Below are positions 1-11,000 of a stretch of DNA of 60,000 bases, one piece after another. Every line of letters starts with the position of its first letter. Position 1 is the first letter of the stretch. Origin of the DNA: Liolophura sinensis (Eukaryota; Mollusca; Polyplacophora; Chitonida; Chitonidae); contig NC_088304.1 in NCBI RefSeq assembly GCF_032854445.1, positions 30,513,732 through 30,573,731 of the forward strand, given 5' to 3'. The position numbers were made by a program, and so were the translations under genes. The notes under the pieces are model-generated. The model worked only from the letters and a program-made list of their open reading frames with translations. It was not told the origin of the DNA and did not search any database.

Positions 1-235
1 ATCACCCAAGTGTTTATGTGTATATTTGTCTTAAGATATCACCTATGTGTTTATATGCGTAATTGTCACTCAAGTGTTTATATGTGTATTTGCCCAGGAT
101 ATCACCCGTGTCTTTACATTTGCCTAGGGTATCACCCAAGTGTTTATGTGTATATTTGTCTAGGATATCACCCAAGTGTTTATCTGTGTATTTGTCTAGG
201 ATATCACCCAAGTGTTTTTCTGTGTATTTGTCTAG
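1..235 (+). repeat. 36-bp minisatellite running into a splice acceptor
   Basis: About six imperfect copies of a 36-bp unit built around GTGTTTATGTGTATATTTG and CTAGGATATCACCCAA. The last unit ends in TTTGTCTAG, which serves as the acceptor of the exon at 236, so earlier units carry copies of the same acceptor. The array continues off the left edge of the window. Confidence 0.9.
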
Positions 236-3200
236 GACAAACACAGAAGGAATGGAGAAGAGTTTAGATCTGGCCAAGAAACAGTTAAAAGCCATGGTTA
301 CTCAGGTGCAGACTTTCCTTGACATGCACCAGGTCATCTCTGCAGGGCCCTTCCTTTATGTTTTCATACAAGAGGTTTGTTAGTTTATTGCACATCGCCA
401 AAAGTCATCAGAGAAAAGAGCATAAACAAGCTCGTCAAATTAACACTGTCACTCACGTGTTGCCATATCCAGTGGTCTTGATTTCTGGAGAGATAAGATG
501 AGAATAATCGTTGTCATAATGGCAAAATGACTTTGATAACTATCCAAGGTAAGAGAGTATTGTAGTGTTGTTATTAATCATGAGTTGATGTATTTTAGCG
601 TGTAATATTACATCCTGTAATAAATTAAGCTTTGAGTAAAATGCATGATGAGTAACACACCTGACTTCAGACTCCAGTATTGGTCGCATCAGCATCCTTA
701 CACTCTTACTGGATGAGGTGTCGTATCTGGTGTCAGCATACTTACACTGTGACTGGATGAGGTGTCGTATCTGGTGTCAGCATACTTACACTGTGACTGG
801 ATAAGGTGTCGTATCTGGTGTCAGCATACTTACACTGTGTCTGGATGAGGTGTCGTATCTGGTGTCAGCAGACTTACACTGTGACTGGATAAGGTGTCGT
901 ATCTGGTGTCAGCATACTTACACTGTGTCTGGATGAGGTGTCGTATCTGGTGTCAGCAGACTTACACTGTGACTGGATTAGGTGTCGTATCTGGTGTCAG
1001 CATACTTACACTGTGACTGGATGAGGTGTTGTATCTGGTGTCAGTATACTTACACTGTGACTGGATTAGGTGTCATATCTGGTGTCCGCATACTTAAAGT
1101 CTGTGAATGAAATAAATTTGCATAAAGATATAATGTTTTCACTGGTAAATCATCATATTTTTCTTCAGTTTACTTGTTAGTTTGAATACATTTTTCTTAA
1201 ATGGCTGTGGATATGTTCCTGCATTATATCACTCCAGGCAGAGCTATTCTTTCATTTATGATAGATGAATGATAACAACATTTATTTGGTGAAGCAACCA
1301 TCATAACATTTGTTTGTCGAAGCTACCATCATGACATTTGTTTGGTGAAGCTACCAGCATGGCATTTGTTTGGTGAAGCTACCATCATGACATTTGTTTG
1401 TTGAAGCTACCATCATGACATTTGTTTGTGGGAGCTACCATCATAAGAATTGCTTGGTTAAGCTACTATCAGAAAGTGATTGATGATGCAGAATTGATTG
1501 ATGTATTGATGATGCAGAATTGATTGTGCTCTGTTTTCAGGGCACAGCTGATGTGAAGTATTTCTCAAAGGTGCAGTGTTTGACCCGGCTAGCCCGGTTC
1601 ACTCTGGAAGCATACTCAGCTCAGGTGAGTTTACACATGACACTGACCACCTGTACAACTGTTGTGTACATAACAATGTTCATGTAAAACAAAACAGATA
1701 TTTTAAGGTTCTTTCACTGTGACTGAAAATAACATTTCCTGAGCAAAGTTGACATTTCTTGAGTGACCAAAATTGACATTTCTTGAGCAACCAAAGTTGA
1801 CATTTCTCGAGTGACCAAAATTGACATTTCTTACGTGACCAAAATTGACATTTCCTGCCTGACCAAAATTTACGTTTCTTGAGCAATCAAAATTGGCATT
1901 TCTTGAGTGACTAAACTTGACATTTGTTGAGTATGACCAAAATTAACTGTTTTTAATAGGACTTACATCAAAGTGAACATAAGTCAGCCACTAAATCTGA
2001 ATAAATGTAGTATTCCAGAAATGTTTTAAAATTTTTAAAATTCTACACCCGTTTATCAACAAATAAATAGCAAACAATGGTGAGTACCTAGCCATTCAAT
2101 TGGTTACGCCATTTTGCCGTGTTACAGCCATCTACAGTGATGTCACAAAACCTAGGAGCTCTCCCATACCATCAGTATTAAACAATGTGACAATGAGAAA
2201 ATACAAACAAACATGCCTGGTACCCAACCAAAGAGTATCAGCTCTGTTACATGTTCAAAGGGCTGATGTTCCTTCTACTAGCTTGGCATTCTGTCAGGGT
2301 GAGGTTCATAGACACAAGCGTCATGTTTTAGCCGTCCTGCTCTTCCTCGACCTGCTTGTGTATGATTCAAATTAAATGGTCAGAAGTTTTCTGGGCATGC
2401 CCTCAAATATTTTGATCTTGACATCAGAAGCTAATTGTAAATCTAAGGTAACCCTTTTTAATGTACATTTAAATTAATAAGTGCACTTGGTTTATCACTT
2501 TTGTATTGGAAGACATAGTATTGACAAGTCACAAATGATAACCAAATGAAATTTATTTCAAAGACTGTATTTGTAAGCTGTGATACAACTCATCATGTAC
2601 TGGTTTGCACATGCGTAATTCAGGCAATTGGGTCCAAGGTTTGCCTCTGAACTAAAAAGTGAAGGAGCACTAATTGGCCACACAGACATTTAAAGTAAAA
2701 ATTGTTGTAAAAGTTGTTTTTTTTTTCAGTCAAAGAGCAGAAAAGCGAAAAGTTTACCGTTGGTGTTGGGGGCACCTCTGGACCCAGAGGAAGGAACCAC
2801 GATCATCATTGGAATTCCTCCCCTGAATTTAGATGACGAGCGCAAGAAGTAAGAATTCACCTGTTTCACATTGCTTTCATCACCGTTTGAATCTTATCAT
2901 GACAGTGTCTCTTGTAAACAGAGCCTATCATATGCCATCATATTGAGATGGTCCTGGCTGGCTTAATCGTCTTGACCTTTGTCTGCCCACAGGTGATCTG
3001 CCCCTGGCCAATTGTGCCTCCTGTTCGAATCCAGCTCTTGTGGTTTAGTTGCTGTTTTTGTTTTAATTTATTTATTTGATTGGTGTTTTACGCCATATGC
3101 ATGAATATTTCACTTATTCGATGGCGGCCAGCAATATGGTGGGAGGGAACAAGGCAATCCCCCGGGGGAAACCCACGACCATGCGCAGGTTGCTGCAAGA

Positions 3201-4395
3201 CCTTCCCACGTACGGTAGGAGAGGCATGAGCTGGACTTGAACTCACAGCAACTTCATTGGTGAGAGACTCCTGGGGTCATAACGTTGCGCTAGTGCGCTA
3301 ACCAACTGAGCCACGGAGGCCTCGGGAGGTTGGTCTGATTTACTCCATGCAGTTCAAGTCTGTTTTCCTCCACTCATAGGTCTGACTGCAGTCACACTCT
3401 GTAATTTGTACCATCTGTTCCTGGTTTCCTACATACATGTGTTTGTTTTATGTATATTTTCCATAGTTTCTTTGGCAAGGCGTTTGAACAGGCAGCTTCA
3501 AGTACGGGGTCAAGGTCACTTCATGACAGCTTTGATTCATATGGTGAGTATGACAAAATCATAAGTGCATTAAAACCGAGATGTACCAAGGTTTAGAGCT
3601 GGGGGTTCAGTGACAGTTATAAGTCATGCCGTGTCAAAGAGGTACACATTGACTCATAAGGGAGCCAAATAGGTAGATCAAAGACGGGTTGAATTGGCGG
3701 GAGAAAATGTATAATGTCTTTGGTTGGGATATCATGTCTGATGTCAGTATAATGTCATTGGGTCGGGTGTCATTCCTGGTGTCAGTATAATGTCATTGGG
3801 TGGAGTGTCATTTCTGGTGTCAGCATAATGTCATGGGGCGAGTGTCATGTCTGGTCGGTATAATGTCATGGGGTGGGTTGCTATTCCTGGTGTCGGTTTA
3901 GTGTCATTGAGTAGGTCGTCATTCCTGGTGTCGGTTTAATGTCATTGGGTGAAGTGTGAGATCTGGTGTCAGTCTAATGTTGTTGGTTAAAGTGCGATGT
4001 CTGGTGTCTCCAGTCATCCCCATGGAGGATGTCCTGCCACAAGGACACATACCTTCCTGCTGGGATATCATTTCAGCCTCAGTTAAACATTCTCAATCCT
4101 ATTTTGTTTTTGGCATGGGATAAATACAATAAAAACTTGAATCTGAAATTTTAATGTGTTTTATTTTGAAAACGTAGGAAAAGGTGTTAGTATGACATCC
4201 TTCATTTCAATTTCTGGCCCATCCCCTGATTATGTGTATAATTAACACTGTAAATTGTCGGTTCATAGACAGGTTTTCTAGCATGCTTTTAAAAAGATTT
4301 TTACAGTTATTATTGATCTTCTCATTTCAGTAATGGAGATGAAAGGAGAAGACAGAAGCAAATTCTTTGATGCACTCATATCTTTGTTACAGTGA
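236..4395 (+). CDS. C-terminal exons of an unidentified gene (5' part outside window)
   Basis: Five exons join with consistent phases: 236-305 (or 236-332 with a second donor), 1541-1624, 2730-2848, 3467-3543 and 4331-4395, where a TGA ends the frame at 4393-4395. Acceptors are pyrimidine-AG and donors are GTGAGT, GTAAGA and GTGAGT; the first donor is either GTGCAG or the weaker GTCATC. The encoded tail is about 135-145 residues. It begins with a charged helix (KSLDLAKKQLKAMVTQ), continues with a second amphipathic helix (VKYFSKVQCLTRLARFTLEA), then a linker with TTIIIGIPPLNLDDE, and ends in a helix reading GEDRSKFFDALISLLQ. The composition suggests an alpha-helical scaffold, possibly a trafficking or tethering protein, but I do not recognise the family and give no function. 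The evidence that it is real is the agreement of five exons in phase and the non-repetitive protein-like sequence. The gene converges on the minus-strand ORF at 4.65-5.22 kb. Confidence 0.75.
690..1105. repeat. 44-bp minisatellite
   Basis: About nine copies of a 44-bp unit containing GGTGTCGTATCTGGTGTCAG and CATACTTACACTGTGACT. It lies in the first visible intron of the unidentified left-hand gene. Copies differ mainly at GACTGGATGAGG versus GTCTGGATGAGG and CATACT versus CAGACT, so the variants alternate along the array. Confidence 0.92.
1272..1450. repeat. 28-bp minisatellite
   Basis: Six to seven copies of a unit reading GAAGCTACCATCATGACATT followed by TGTTTGGT, in the same intron as the 44-bp array, just before the exon at 1541. 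Confidence 0.85.
1738..1935. repeat. 24-25-bp minisatellite
   Basis: About eight copies of TTGACATTTCTTGAGTGACC followed by AAAA. It lies in the intron after the exon ending at 1624. Translation gives low-complexity ORFs with no coding meaning. Confidence 0.88.
2950..3430 (+). mobile_element. degraded tRNA-derived SINE split by a second SINE (tentative)
   Basis: A near-perfect Pol III B box (GTTCGAATCC) lies at about 3031-3040, in a tRNA-like head starting near 2950. The match resumes after the inserted minus-strand SINE (3064-3322) with a CTCCATGCAGTTCAAGTC and TTTTCCTCCACTCAT stretch that resembles the tail half of the SINE at 41.8 kb. I read this as a nested insertion; the family assignment is weak. 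Confidence 0.4.
3064..3322 (-). mobile_element. tRNA-derived SINE, near full length
   Basis: On the minus strand the element starts with GGCCTCCGTGGCTCAGTTGG, which holds a Pol III A box, has a B-box-like GAGTTCAAGTCC, a central block with the complement of CGGGGGAAACCCACGACC, and a tail reading GTGAAATATTCATGCATATG then GCGTAAAACACCAATCAAAT. The same family occurs at about 11.93, 25.48, 46.1, 47.33, 51.85 and 52.85 kb. The copy lies in an intron of the left-hand gene. Confidence 0.85.
3712..4012. repeat. 38-bp minisatellite
   Basis: About eight diverged copies of a 38-bp unit containing TATAATGTCATTGGGTCGGG and TGTCATTCCTGGTGTCAG. It lies in the last intron of the left-hand gene. Its TCTGGTGTCAG core resembles the 44-bp array at 0.7-1.1 kb, so the two may share an origin. 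Confidence 0.85.
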
Positions 4396-4652
4396 TAAAT
4401 ATATTTCCATCATCTTAGTGCATTTTTACCCAGATGTAAATATCAGAAAATCTGTCATGAAATCAAAAATATATCAATTTTGGTGTAAAAAAGACATTTG
4501 TGTGTACATGTATTTTAATGTAACTTGTGACAGTAATAATATTTAGATATACAATTTTACTGGTATGGAAATTGGAAAGCATGTTTTAAGGAAACTGATT
4601 AATTTTAGCATCAAGATCTGTCTGGTGTCTTTCCTCTCACTATTAAGGACTG

Positions 4653-5219
4653 TTATTTTACAGACATGATTGTGGTGAACCAAGAAAATAGCTGAAATTT
4701 ACTATCATAGCCCAAAAAGGCCGGGGTCCAGGGGCCGCCTAGGCCCCGGAAGCTAGAAAAATCTGCGTGGCTGAAAATGGATTCTGGGACGTTTTTGGCT
4801 ATTAAAATCAAACTAGAATCCTGTAAAATATGAAGAAAACCAACACTGTTTTCTGACTTACAGATTTTCCCATCTGCTTTGTCCCCACAGAACTCTAATC
4901 TTCTGGACAGAGAAGAATGCATTTTTGTACCAAAGCCAAAATTTAATACATGTAACAGGTTATCTCTGTGAATTTTCTGGCCGATGTGCTGTGCTAGCGC
5001 CTTCCATCTGCGACCCCCATAATGCACATCTTTGTGGCACAACTCGCAGAAAGCCAAACCGGCGGATGTTATCTTCCTCATGAATTTTCCCACGTATTCC
5101 CCTTCGACCTTCCGTTCAAGCCAATCCCACCTCCAGATGTTTTTCAACCCCTTGTCCACTGTACGCGCATCAAAATCTTTATCTGATCGATCCAGGATAC
5201 TCCGAGACGTTGCCGCCAT
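4653..5219 (-). CDS. zinc-finger-like ORF, possibly transposon-derived
   Basis: The ORF reads about 188 residues from an ATG at 5219 in good initiation context (AAAAATGGCGGC) to a stop at 4653. The frame stays open upstream to 5387, but without a better ATG. The first 90 residues look genuinely protein-coding: an acidic, serine-rich start (MAATSRSILDRSDKDFDA), then KNIWRWDWLE, then a single zinc-binding pattern, C-x2-C followed by H-x4-H (AFCELCHKD ... ALAQHIGQKIHRD). This layout resembles the N-terminal finger of many invertebrate proteins related to hAT or other domesticated transposases. After about residue 105 the sequence looks less protein-like, so either a splice donor is hidden there or the ORF is a remnant. 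No transposase catalytic domain follows. It faces the 3' end of the left-hand gene. The family name is an inference from the finger spacing. Confidence 0.45.
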   Translation of the reverse strand: MAATSRSILDRSDKDFDARTVDKGLKNIWRWDWLERKVEGEYVGKFMRKITSAGLAFCELCHKDVHYGGRRWKALAQHIGQKIHRDNLLHVLNFGFGTKMHSSLSRRLEFCGDKADGKICKSENSVGFLHILQDSSLILIAKNVPESIFSHADFSSFRGLGGPWTPAFLGYDSKFQLFSWFTTIMSVK

Positions 5220-5399
5220 TTTTGACCGGGCTGGCTCTGCTTCTGCCTTCGAATAATGGTATCTTGTTCCCGATTGGTTGAAACAGTTCGGCTTAATGAA
5301 ACACACCATCTGACTGGACAATAGACTCCATTCAGATAACATTATAACCTCCGGCAATGCCAGATTTCGGTAGCCATGCATCGGCAAATTGACAGAATC

Positions 5400-6268
5400 T
5401 TCGACTTTATTTTGAGGAAATAAATCGGAACTTTACAAAATGTTACTACACAGAAAAAAAAACGGAAAACAGGTAAATTAATAGAAACTGAACAAAGAAA
5501 AAGCGGAAAAAAATCATGTCTGTATTTTAGAAACCTTGTGGTTGATTGTTCCAAGACACAGATCTGTTCGCACATGAACATAAGATAAAACACTGGCCTT
5601 CCATACATCTCTTACTTTTCATCTAATTCACAGTTGTAGTTTTCAGCAGTGTGCACTTTTTGAAAACGTGGACAGTGCTAGTCAGATATTGAGAGTTCAA
5701 ATCCAGTTGTTGTCAGTGTGAATTTTTCTGTGACACAGAGAATGAAACTGTTCCTGAAGTTGTTTCTCTTGAGAGTTTGATCAAACTCTTGCCAGTGTTA
5801 AAGCTGGCCAATAGTTTTAGCCATTCTCCATGCTCTCGGGTAAAAAGCCCTACATCTGACAATGTTAGAGTACGGTACCTTCATATTTAATGTTTACCGA
5901 GGCCTTTACTATGGTGTGTATTATTCTATAATTATACATTTATGTTGCATATGTTCTAAACCAGCAAAAATTAAAAAATTAAGACAATCCAGGTATGTTC
6001 CAGGAATAATTTATTATAATTAGTAAGAGCATTTCCAGGGAATAAATTTTAACCATGTGAAGAAATGACCATTTTGTAATTTTTGTGTATTGTCATCTAC
6101 CATCTAGTCTGAAATGTGTACCCATTGCTAGCAGAATAATTTTTTTTTCTTTTTCTTTCATGTAACGATACTTAATTCTGTGCTTCTGAACTTATATATT
6201 TGTTGTCAATAGTGCTCGTCTATATTGAGCTGCCAGTTTTCAGTTTTAGATTTCCTATTTTGTCACTA
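5400..6268. other. non-coding stretch
   Basis: AT-rich sequence between the zinc-finger ORF and the 99-bp array. No ORF shows protein-like composition and no repeat family was recognised. AATAAA-type hexamers are present but cannot be tied to a transcript. Confidence 0.5.
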
Positions 6269-6269
6269 C

Positions 6270-7268
6270 ACGTATGTAATATAGTTTGGCCGAGTGTGCC
6301 ACTGTATCCTCTTATACTTATGCCATGTTACATCGTACAGTGTGCATCTGCTTTGGTTACTCAGGAGTTCATGTATGTGATACAGTTTGGCTGAGTGTGC
6401 TACTGTATCTTCTTGCTCATGCCATGTTACATTGTAGTGTGCAGCTACTTTGGTAACTCATGAGTACATGTATGTGATATATTTTGGCCGAGTGTGCCAC
6501 TGTATCCTCTTACTCATGCCATGTTACATTGTACAGTGTTCATCTGCTTTGGTTACTCATAAGTTCATGTATGTGATACAATTTGGCTAAGTGTGCTACT
6601 GTGTCCTCTTACTCATGCCAGGTTACATTGTACAGTGTGCATCTGCTTTGGTTATTCATGAGTTCATGTATGTGATATATTTTGGCCAAGTGTGCCACTG
6701 TATCCTCTTACTCATGCCATGTTACATTGTACAGTGTTCATCTGCTTTGGTTACTCATGAGTTCATGTATGTGATACAGTTTGGCTGAGTGTGCTACTGT
6801 ATCCTCTTGCTCATGCCATGTTACATTGTAGTGTGCATCTGCTTTGGTTACTCATAAGTTCATGTATGTGATACAATTTGGCTGAGTGTGCTACTGTATC
6901 CTCTTGCTCATGCCAGGTTACATTGTACAGTGTGCATCTGCCTTGGTTATTCATGAGTTCATGTATGTGATACAATTTGGCTGAGTGTGTTACTGTATCC
7001 TCTTGCTCATGCCATGTTACATCTTACAGTGTTCATCTGCTTTGGTTACTCACAAGTTCATGTATGTAATACAGTTTGGCTGAGTGTGCTACTGTATCCT
7101 CTTGCTCATGCCATGTTACATTGTACAGTGTTCATCTGCTTTGGTTACTCATGAGTTCATGTATGTAATACAGTTTGGCTGAGTGTGCTACTGTATCCTC
7201 TTGCTCATGCCATGTTACATTGTACAGTGTGCATCTGCTTTGGTTACTCATGAGTTCATGTAATGTAT
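6270..7268. repeat. 99-bp minisatellite, ~10 copies
   Basis: A 99-bp unit runs through GTATGTGATACAGTTTGGCT, GAGTGTGCTACTGTATCCTC, TTGCTCATGCCATGTTACAT and CATCTGCTTTGGTTACTCAT. There are about ten units with point differences and one or two short deletions (GTACAGTGT to GTAGTGT). Because 99 is a multiple of three, short ORFs repeat in the same frame; these are artefacts. Confidence 0.93.
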
Positions 7269-7283
7269 GTTTTATTTGTAATA

Positions 7284-7285
<2 letters not shown>

Positions 7286-7315
<30 letters not shown>
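7286..7315. repeat. (TA)n microsatellite
   Basis: About fourteen TA dinucleotides directly beyond the 99-bp array. Confidence 0.95.
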
Positions 7316-7318
<3 letters not shown>

Positions 7319-7539
7319 TGGAAAGCTCCATCTCAAGATTTGTGGTGTTTCTTTTCTGATTAGTTTTTCTTTCCATTATTCTACACCAATTTATATTGTT
7401 TTATGGGCAGAGTGAAACCACAACTATTTAGCTACACATCTGAACAGCAAAATCATGCTACCATAAAGATAAGGCTGTGTAAACATTTAGCTATTAATAG
7501 GACTGCATTTATGGCACTTACTCTACAATAAGGTTCATC

Positions 7540-8022
7540 TGGCTAAAGCGTTAGTCTAGCCGCAGCTCCTGGACAATGAGATCTTTGGCTCAAATCCAGC
7601 TCTTGCTGGTTAGGCAGTGGTCTTACATCGGGTTTGCCAGGAATCTAGTGCAAGGCGGTCGTTTTACATCAGATTTGCCAGGAACCTAGTGAAAGGCTGT
7701 GGTTTTACATGAGGAACCTAATGTGAGGCTGTGGTTTTACATCAGGTTTGCCAGGAACCAAGTTAAAGGCGGTGGTTTTACATCAGACTTGCCAGGAACC
7801 TAGTGAAAGGTGGCGGTTTTACATCAGATTTGCCAGGAACCTAGTGAAAGGCGGTCGTTTTACATCAGATTTGCCAGGAACCTAGTGAAAGGCGGTCGTT
7901 TTACATCAGTTTTGCCAGGAACCTAGTGAAAGGCGGTGGTTCTATCATAATTCTGTCTATTAACCGGACCGCTGCCATAAAAGTGAAACATTCTTGAGTA
8001 CAGCTTTACACCCCAATCACAC
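7540..8022 (+). mobile_element. SINE whose core has expanded into a tandem array
   Basis: A degraded tRNA-like head at about 7540-7618 includes TCTGGCTAAAGCGTTAGTCT and a B-box-like GGCTCAAATCC. A SINE tail at about 7955-8022 includes CCATAAAAGTGAAACATTCT then TGAGTACAG. The block between them is a 41-bp minisatellite (see the entry at 7600). Confidence 0.6.
7600..7945. repeat. 41-bp minisatellite inside a SINE
   Basis: About eight copies of CATCAGATTTGCCAGGAACC followed by TAGTGAAAGGCGGTCGTTTT and A. The AGGCGGTGGTTTTA core resembles GAAAGGTGATGGTTTA in the SINE at 41.8-42.06 kb, which suggests the unit came from a SINE. Confidence 0.88.
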
Positions 8023-11000
8023 ATTTATATGTGAATATGTAATCAAGGTTTATGTTGAAAATCATGGGAGGTAAAAAGACAGGCCTATATACTGTATCAA
8101 AAGAAGAAAAAGTCACATTTTCACTGAACATAAATATTTTTCCAGTTTATTTAAAAATTTCTCTGCGGACTATTCAGGATAAAGTAATGAAGCACATGAA
8201 GAGAGACAGCGACTCTGTACAGCAATACTACAGTGTATTACATGATGGTGCCTTAAAGATCTGTCCCGCCTGCATGTAGCTCTCGTAACGTTACCTGCAC
8301 CTACAGTAACTACCATGACAACTAGCACTGAAGGCACTACAGCTCAAGTTGTCTTGCAGCAGAGACCAAACAAAATGCACCATGGCGAACTCTTTCCATT
8401 TTTATGCCACTGTTTATTTTCACTTTTTACATGTATAAACACAACTGATTCATGGATAACAGTCGCTTGGCTCAAATAGTTCTTGTTGTGTAACGAATCA
8501 ATCTACATGTATCTGCTCTTTTACTTCCGACAGATGCAAGTTTTCATATGTTCTGAAGCATGGTTATTCCCTGGTTTGGAATGTTTTTTTTTGTTCTTTT
8601 TTTTAAGTCTCCTTTGCACATAACTGTCAGCTATGCTTCTATAATGAACACTTCTTCCCTTTTATAGCAGACAAAGCATTTTAGCATGTGGCAAGTCAAT
8701 TAGTTCCGAACATCTATGAAATTATATGAAAACTTGCACCTATGGAAACTTTGAATGTTATTGTACATTTAAAGCAAAAATGACCACATAGGTAAAACAA
8801 AAGATTAATAATTTAAAACTACATGTAACATACTATTTATTTTTACAACAAAAAAATTACAAGAATTTTATACACCTTGTGAGAAGCACACCTTTAAACA
8901 ATTTGCATCCATGAGCTTGGTGCAAATGAACCAAGTCACTAGAGCTGTAAACCAGTACCACTATAAACACTTTTGCTTCTTGAATTCGTCAGTTCTAGAC
9001 AAACTGAACATTTGATATTTTTGAACTGAACAACAATTGCTGCACAAAAATTTTTACATATTTGTAACTGACATACAATGTTCAGAATTTTAATAAAGCA
9101 ACTTTCAATCCTCAACAAATTCTACCAATGAAGTATGTATATACATGTAGATCTAATTTGAAATCCATTTTTTACATTTTAAAAGTAGTATTTAGCCTCC
9201 TGTTCACATAGTGGGCAAAAATGAATTTTACAGACATTACAAAATAGTATGTCCAGATCAGATAAGCATTCCTTTAATAGATGTATGCCAAAACAAATTC
9301 TGTCTCTGCTTGAATTTGTTGAGTATTTAGTAAAATTAAATGTTTGTCCACTTGTACATTGTGTAGAATGCAGACTGGATTTGACAGCACTGTGCCATAT
9401 ATATATATACAAGTAAAATAATAAATGAAACACACTGCCTAGCAAAGCTAAGTCATCACCAAGATTGAATCGCGGAAATAAATTTAACTAAACCTGTACA
9501 TGCAGGTTTATGTGTACATTACGCTGCAACTCAGAAATAACCTTTACTAAAGTACATTTACCCATAAAGGGTGCGGATAAAGCAACCTTATAACATCAAT
9601 TAGTGTTGTCCAATGCTAACACTAGTAAACTGGTACAAGTACAACACACATGATTCTTACCAGACACAGTAGTCTGTAGATATATGGCAATTCTGCAATT
9701 TCACAAGTTGTTGCATTTTTATCTGCATATATCAATGCCAATGTCCGGTTTAATGATACAGGTTCACTACCATTGGAACACATTGTAATGGCTTTCTGGG
9801 AAGAGCAATCTAACCGTAAGTTGATTGTAACTACGATGGCAACAAATGCATGCCTACTATAACCAAAGATTCGCAGACCTGGCATAGATCTGGCCACACT
9901 CGACAGCTAACAGCTCCATACCTGTATTAGGCCTACAATTTGTGCATATATGAATTTGTAATTACATGTACATCCGTACCCATTCTATTTTTAAAACTAC
10001 CATTACATCTTCCTGGAGATCTTAACCACATTTGGGCCACACATTGGCACTAATTTTATTAATAAACCTTTTTTTTTTTTTTTTGGTTATCTATGACTGG
10101 TCAAGTATATTAAAGGTGTCAAAAAAAACAAAAACAAACCCAGCTATAAATCAGTTCGGATCTGCTAACACACAGAAAAACAAAAACATTTATGTTGATG
10201 TCCAATGTACATGCCATTATGTAATTTGGCCACAGTCAAACCTCTAAGATAGTACAAAAAGGCATAATTTCCATGTTACATACACACAACATTAGTAAGA
10301 TGAATCAATAAAATGACAAAGGTGTCTCCACAGCACAGTGGAAGTATCAATTTTATCTTCTGCTTACTTTCAAATGGATAAGTTTCCTAGTTTTGTAACA
10401 AGATACACAATCACATAATAATGATGAACAGTGAACAAGTCATCACAACGCCTCGTTAATTCTGTCCTCAACAGTTTGTTATTGATGAGAATATACACAG
10501 ATTAAGGTTTACTGTGTGCTGTTAAGTTCTGAAAAATAAATGCAGCTAAATATGTTAATCCAGGTGTGCCGACCTGACTTTCACTTTCTGTTTCATCATT
10601 TAATTAGATGTACACGTAGTTTTATGAGGCCAAACAACATAATCTATGACAATATACCGACACAACTGAACATCACCCAGGAGACATTACCATCTTCATT
10701 AAAGCCTCCTTTCATGTTTTAACGCTATACTCAAAATATTTTAAATAATTATACCCTAGTATAATTTACAGCTCTTTGTCGGGTTCATCAAGCAAAAGAC
10801 TTAAACTAGCATCATGTTTTGCCCCATTCTGAGAGGTCTACTAATCTTTGAAAGGTGTTTTGAGGTATGGATGAAAGGACGAATGACATACTACTGAAAA
10901 ATATCCACATGTTGCAGCAGTGCATTTTTGCTTCTAAAATGCACTTTTTGGGGCAAAATGTTTAGGTCATGCACCGTACCCTGACTAACTGGATCAGACC

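Noticed and set aside
1-295. ORFs over the 36-bp array as an independent gene
   Set aside because: They are repeat translation; only the part after 236 looks like a true exon.
9179-9897. 88- and 91-codon minus-strand ORFs
   Set aside because: No domain or protein-like pattern; AT-rich sequence likely within or beyond the TMED2 3' UTR.
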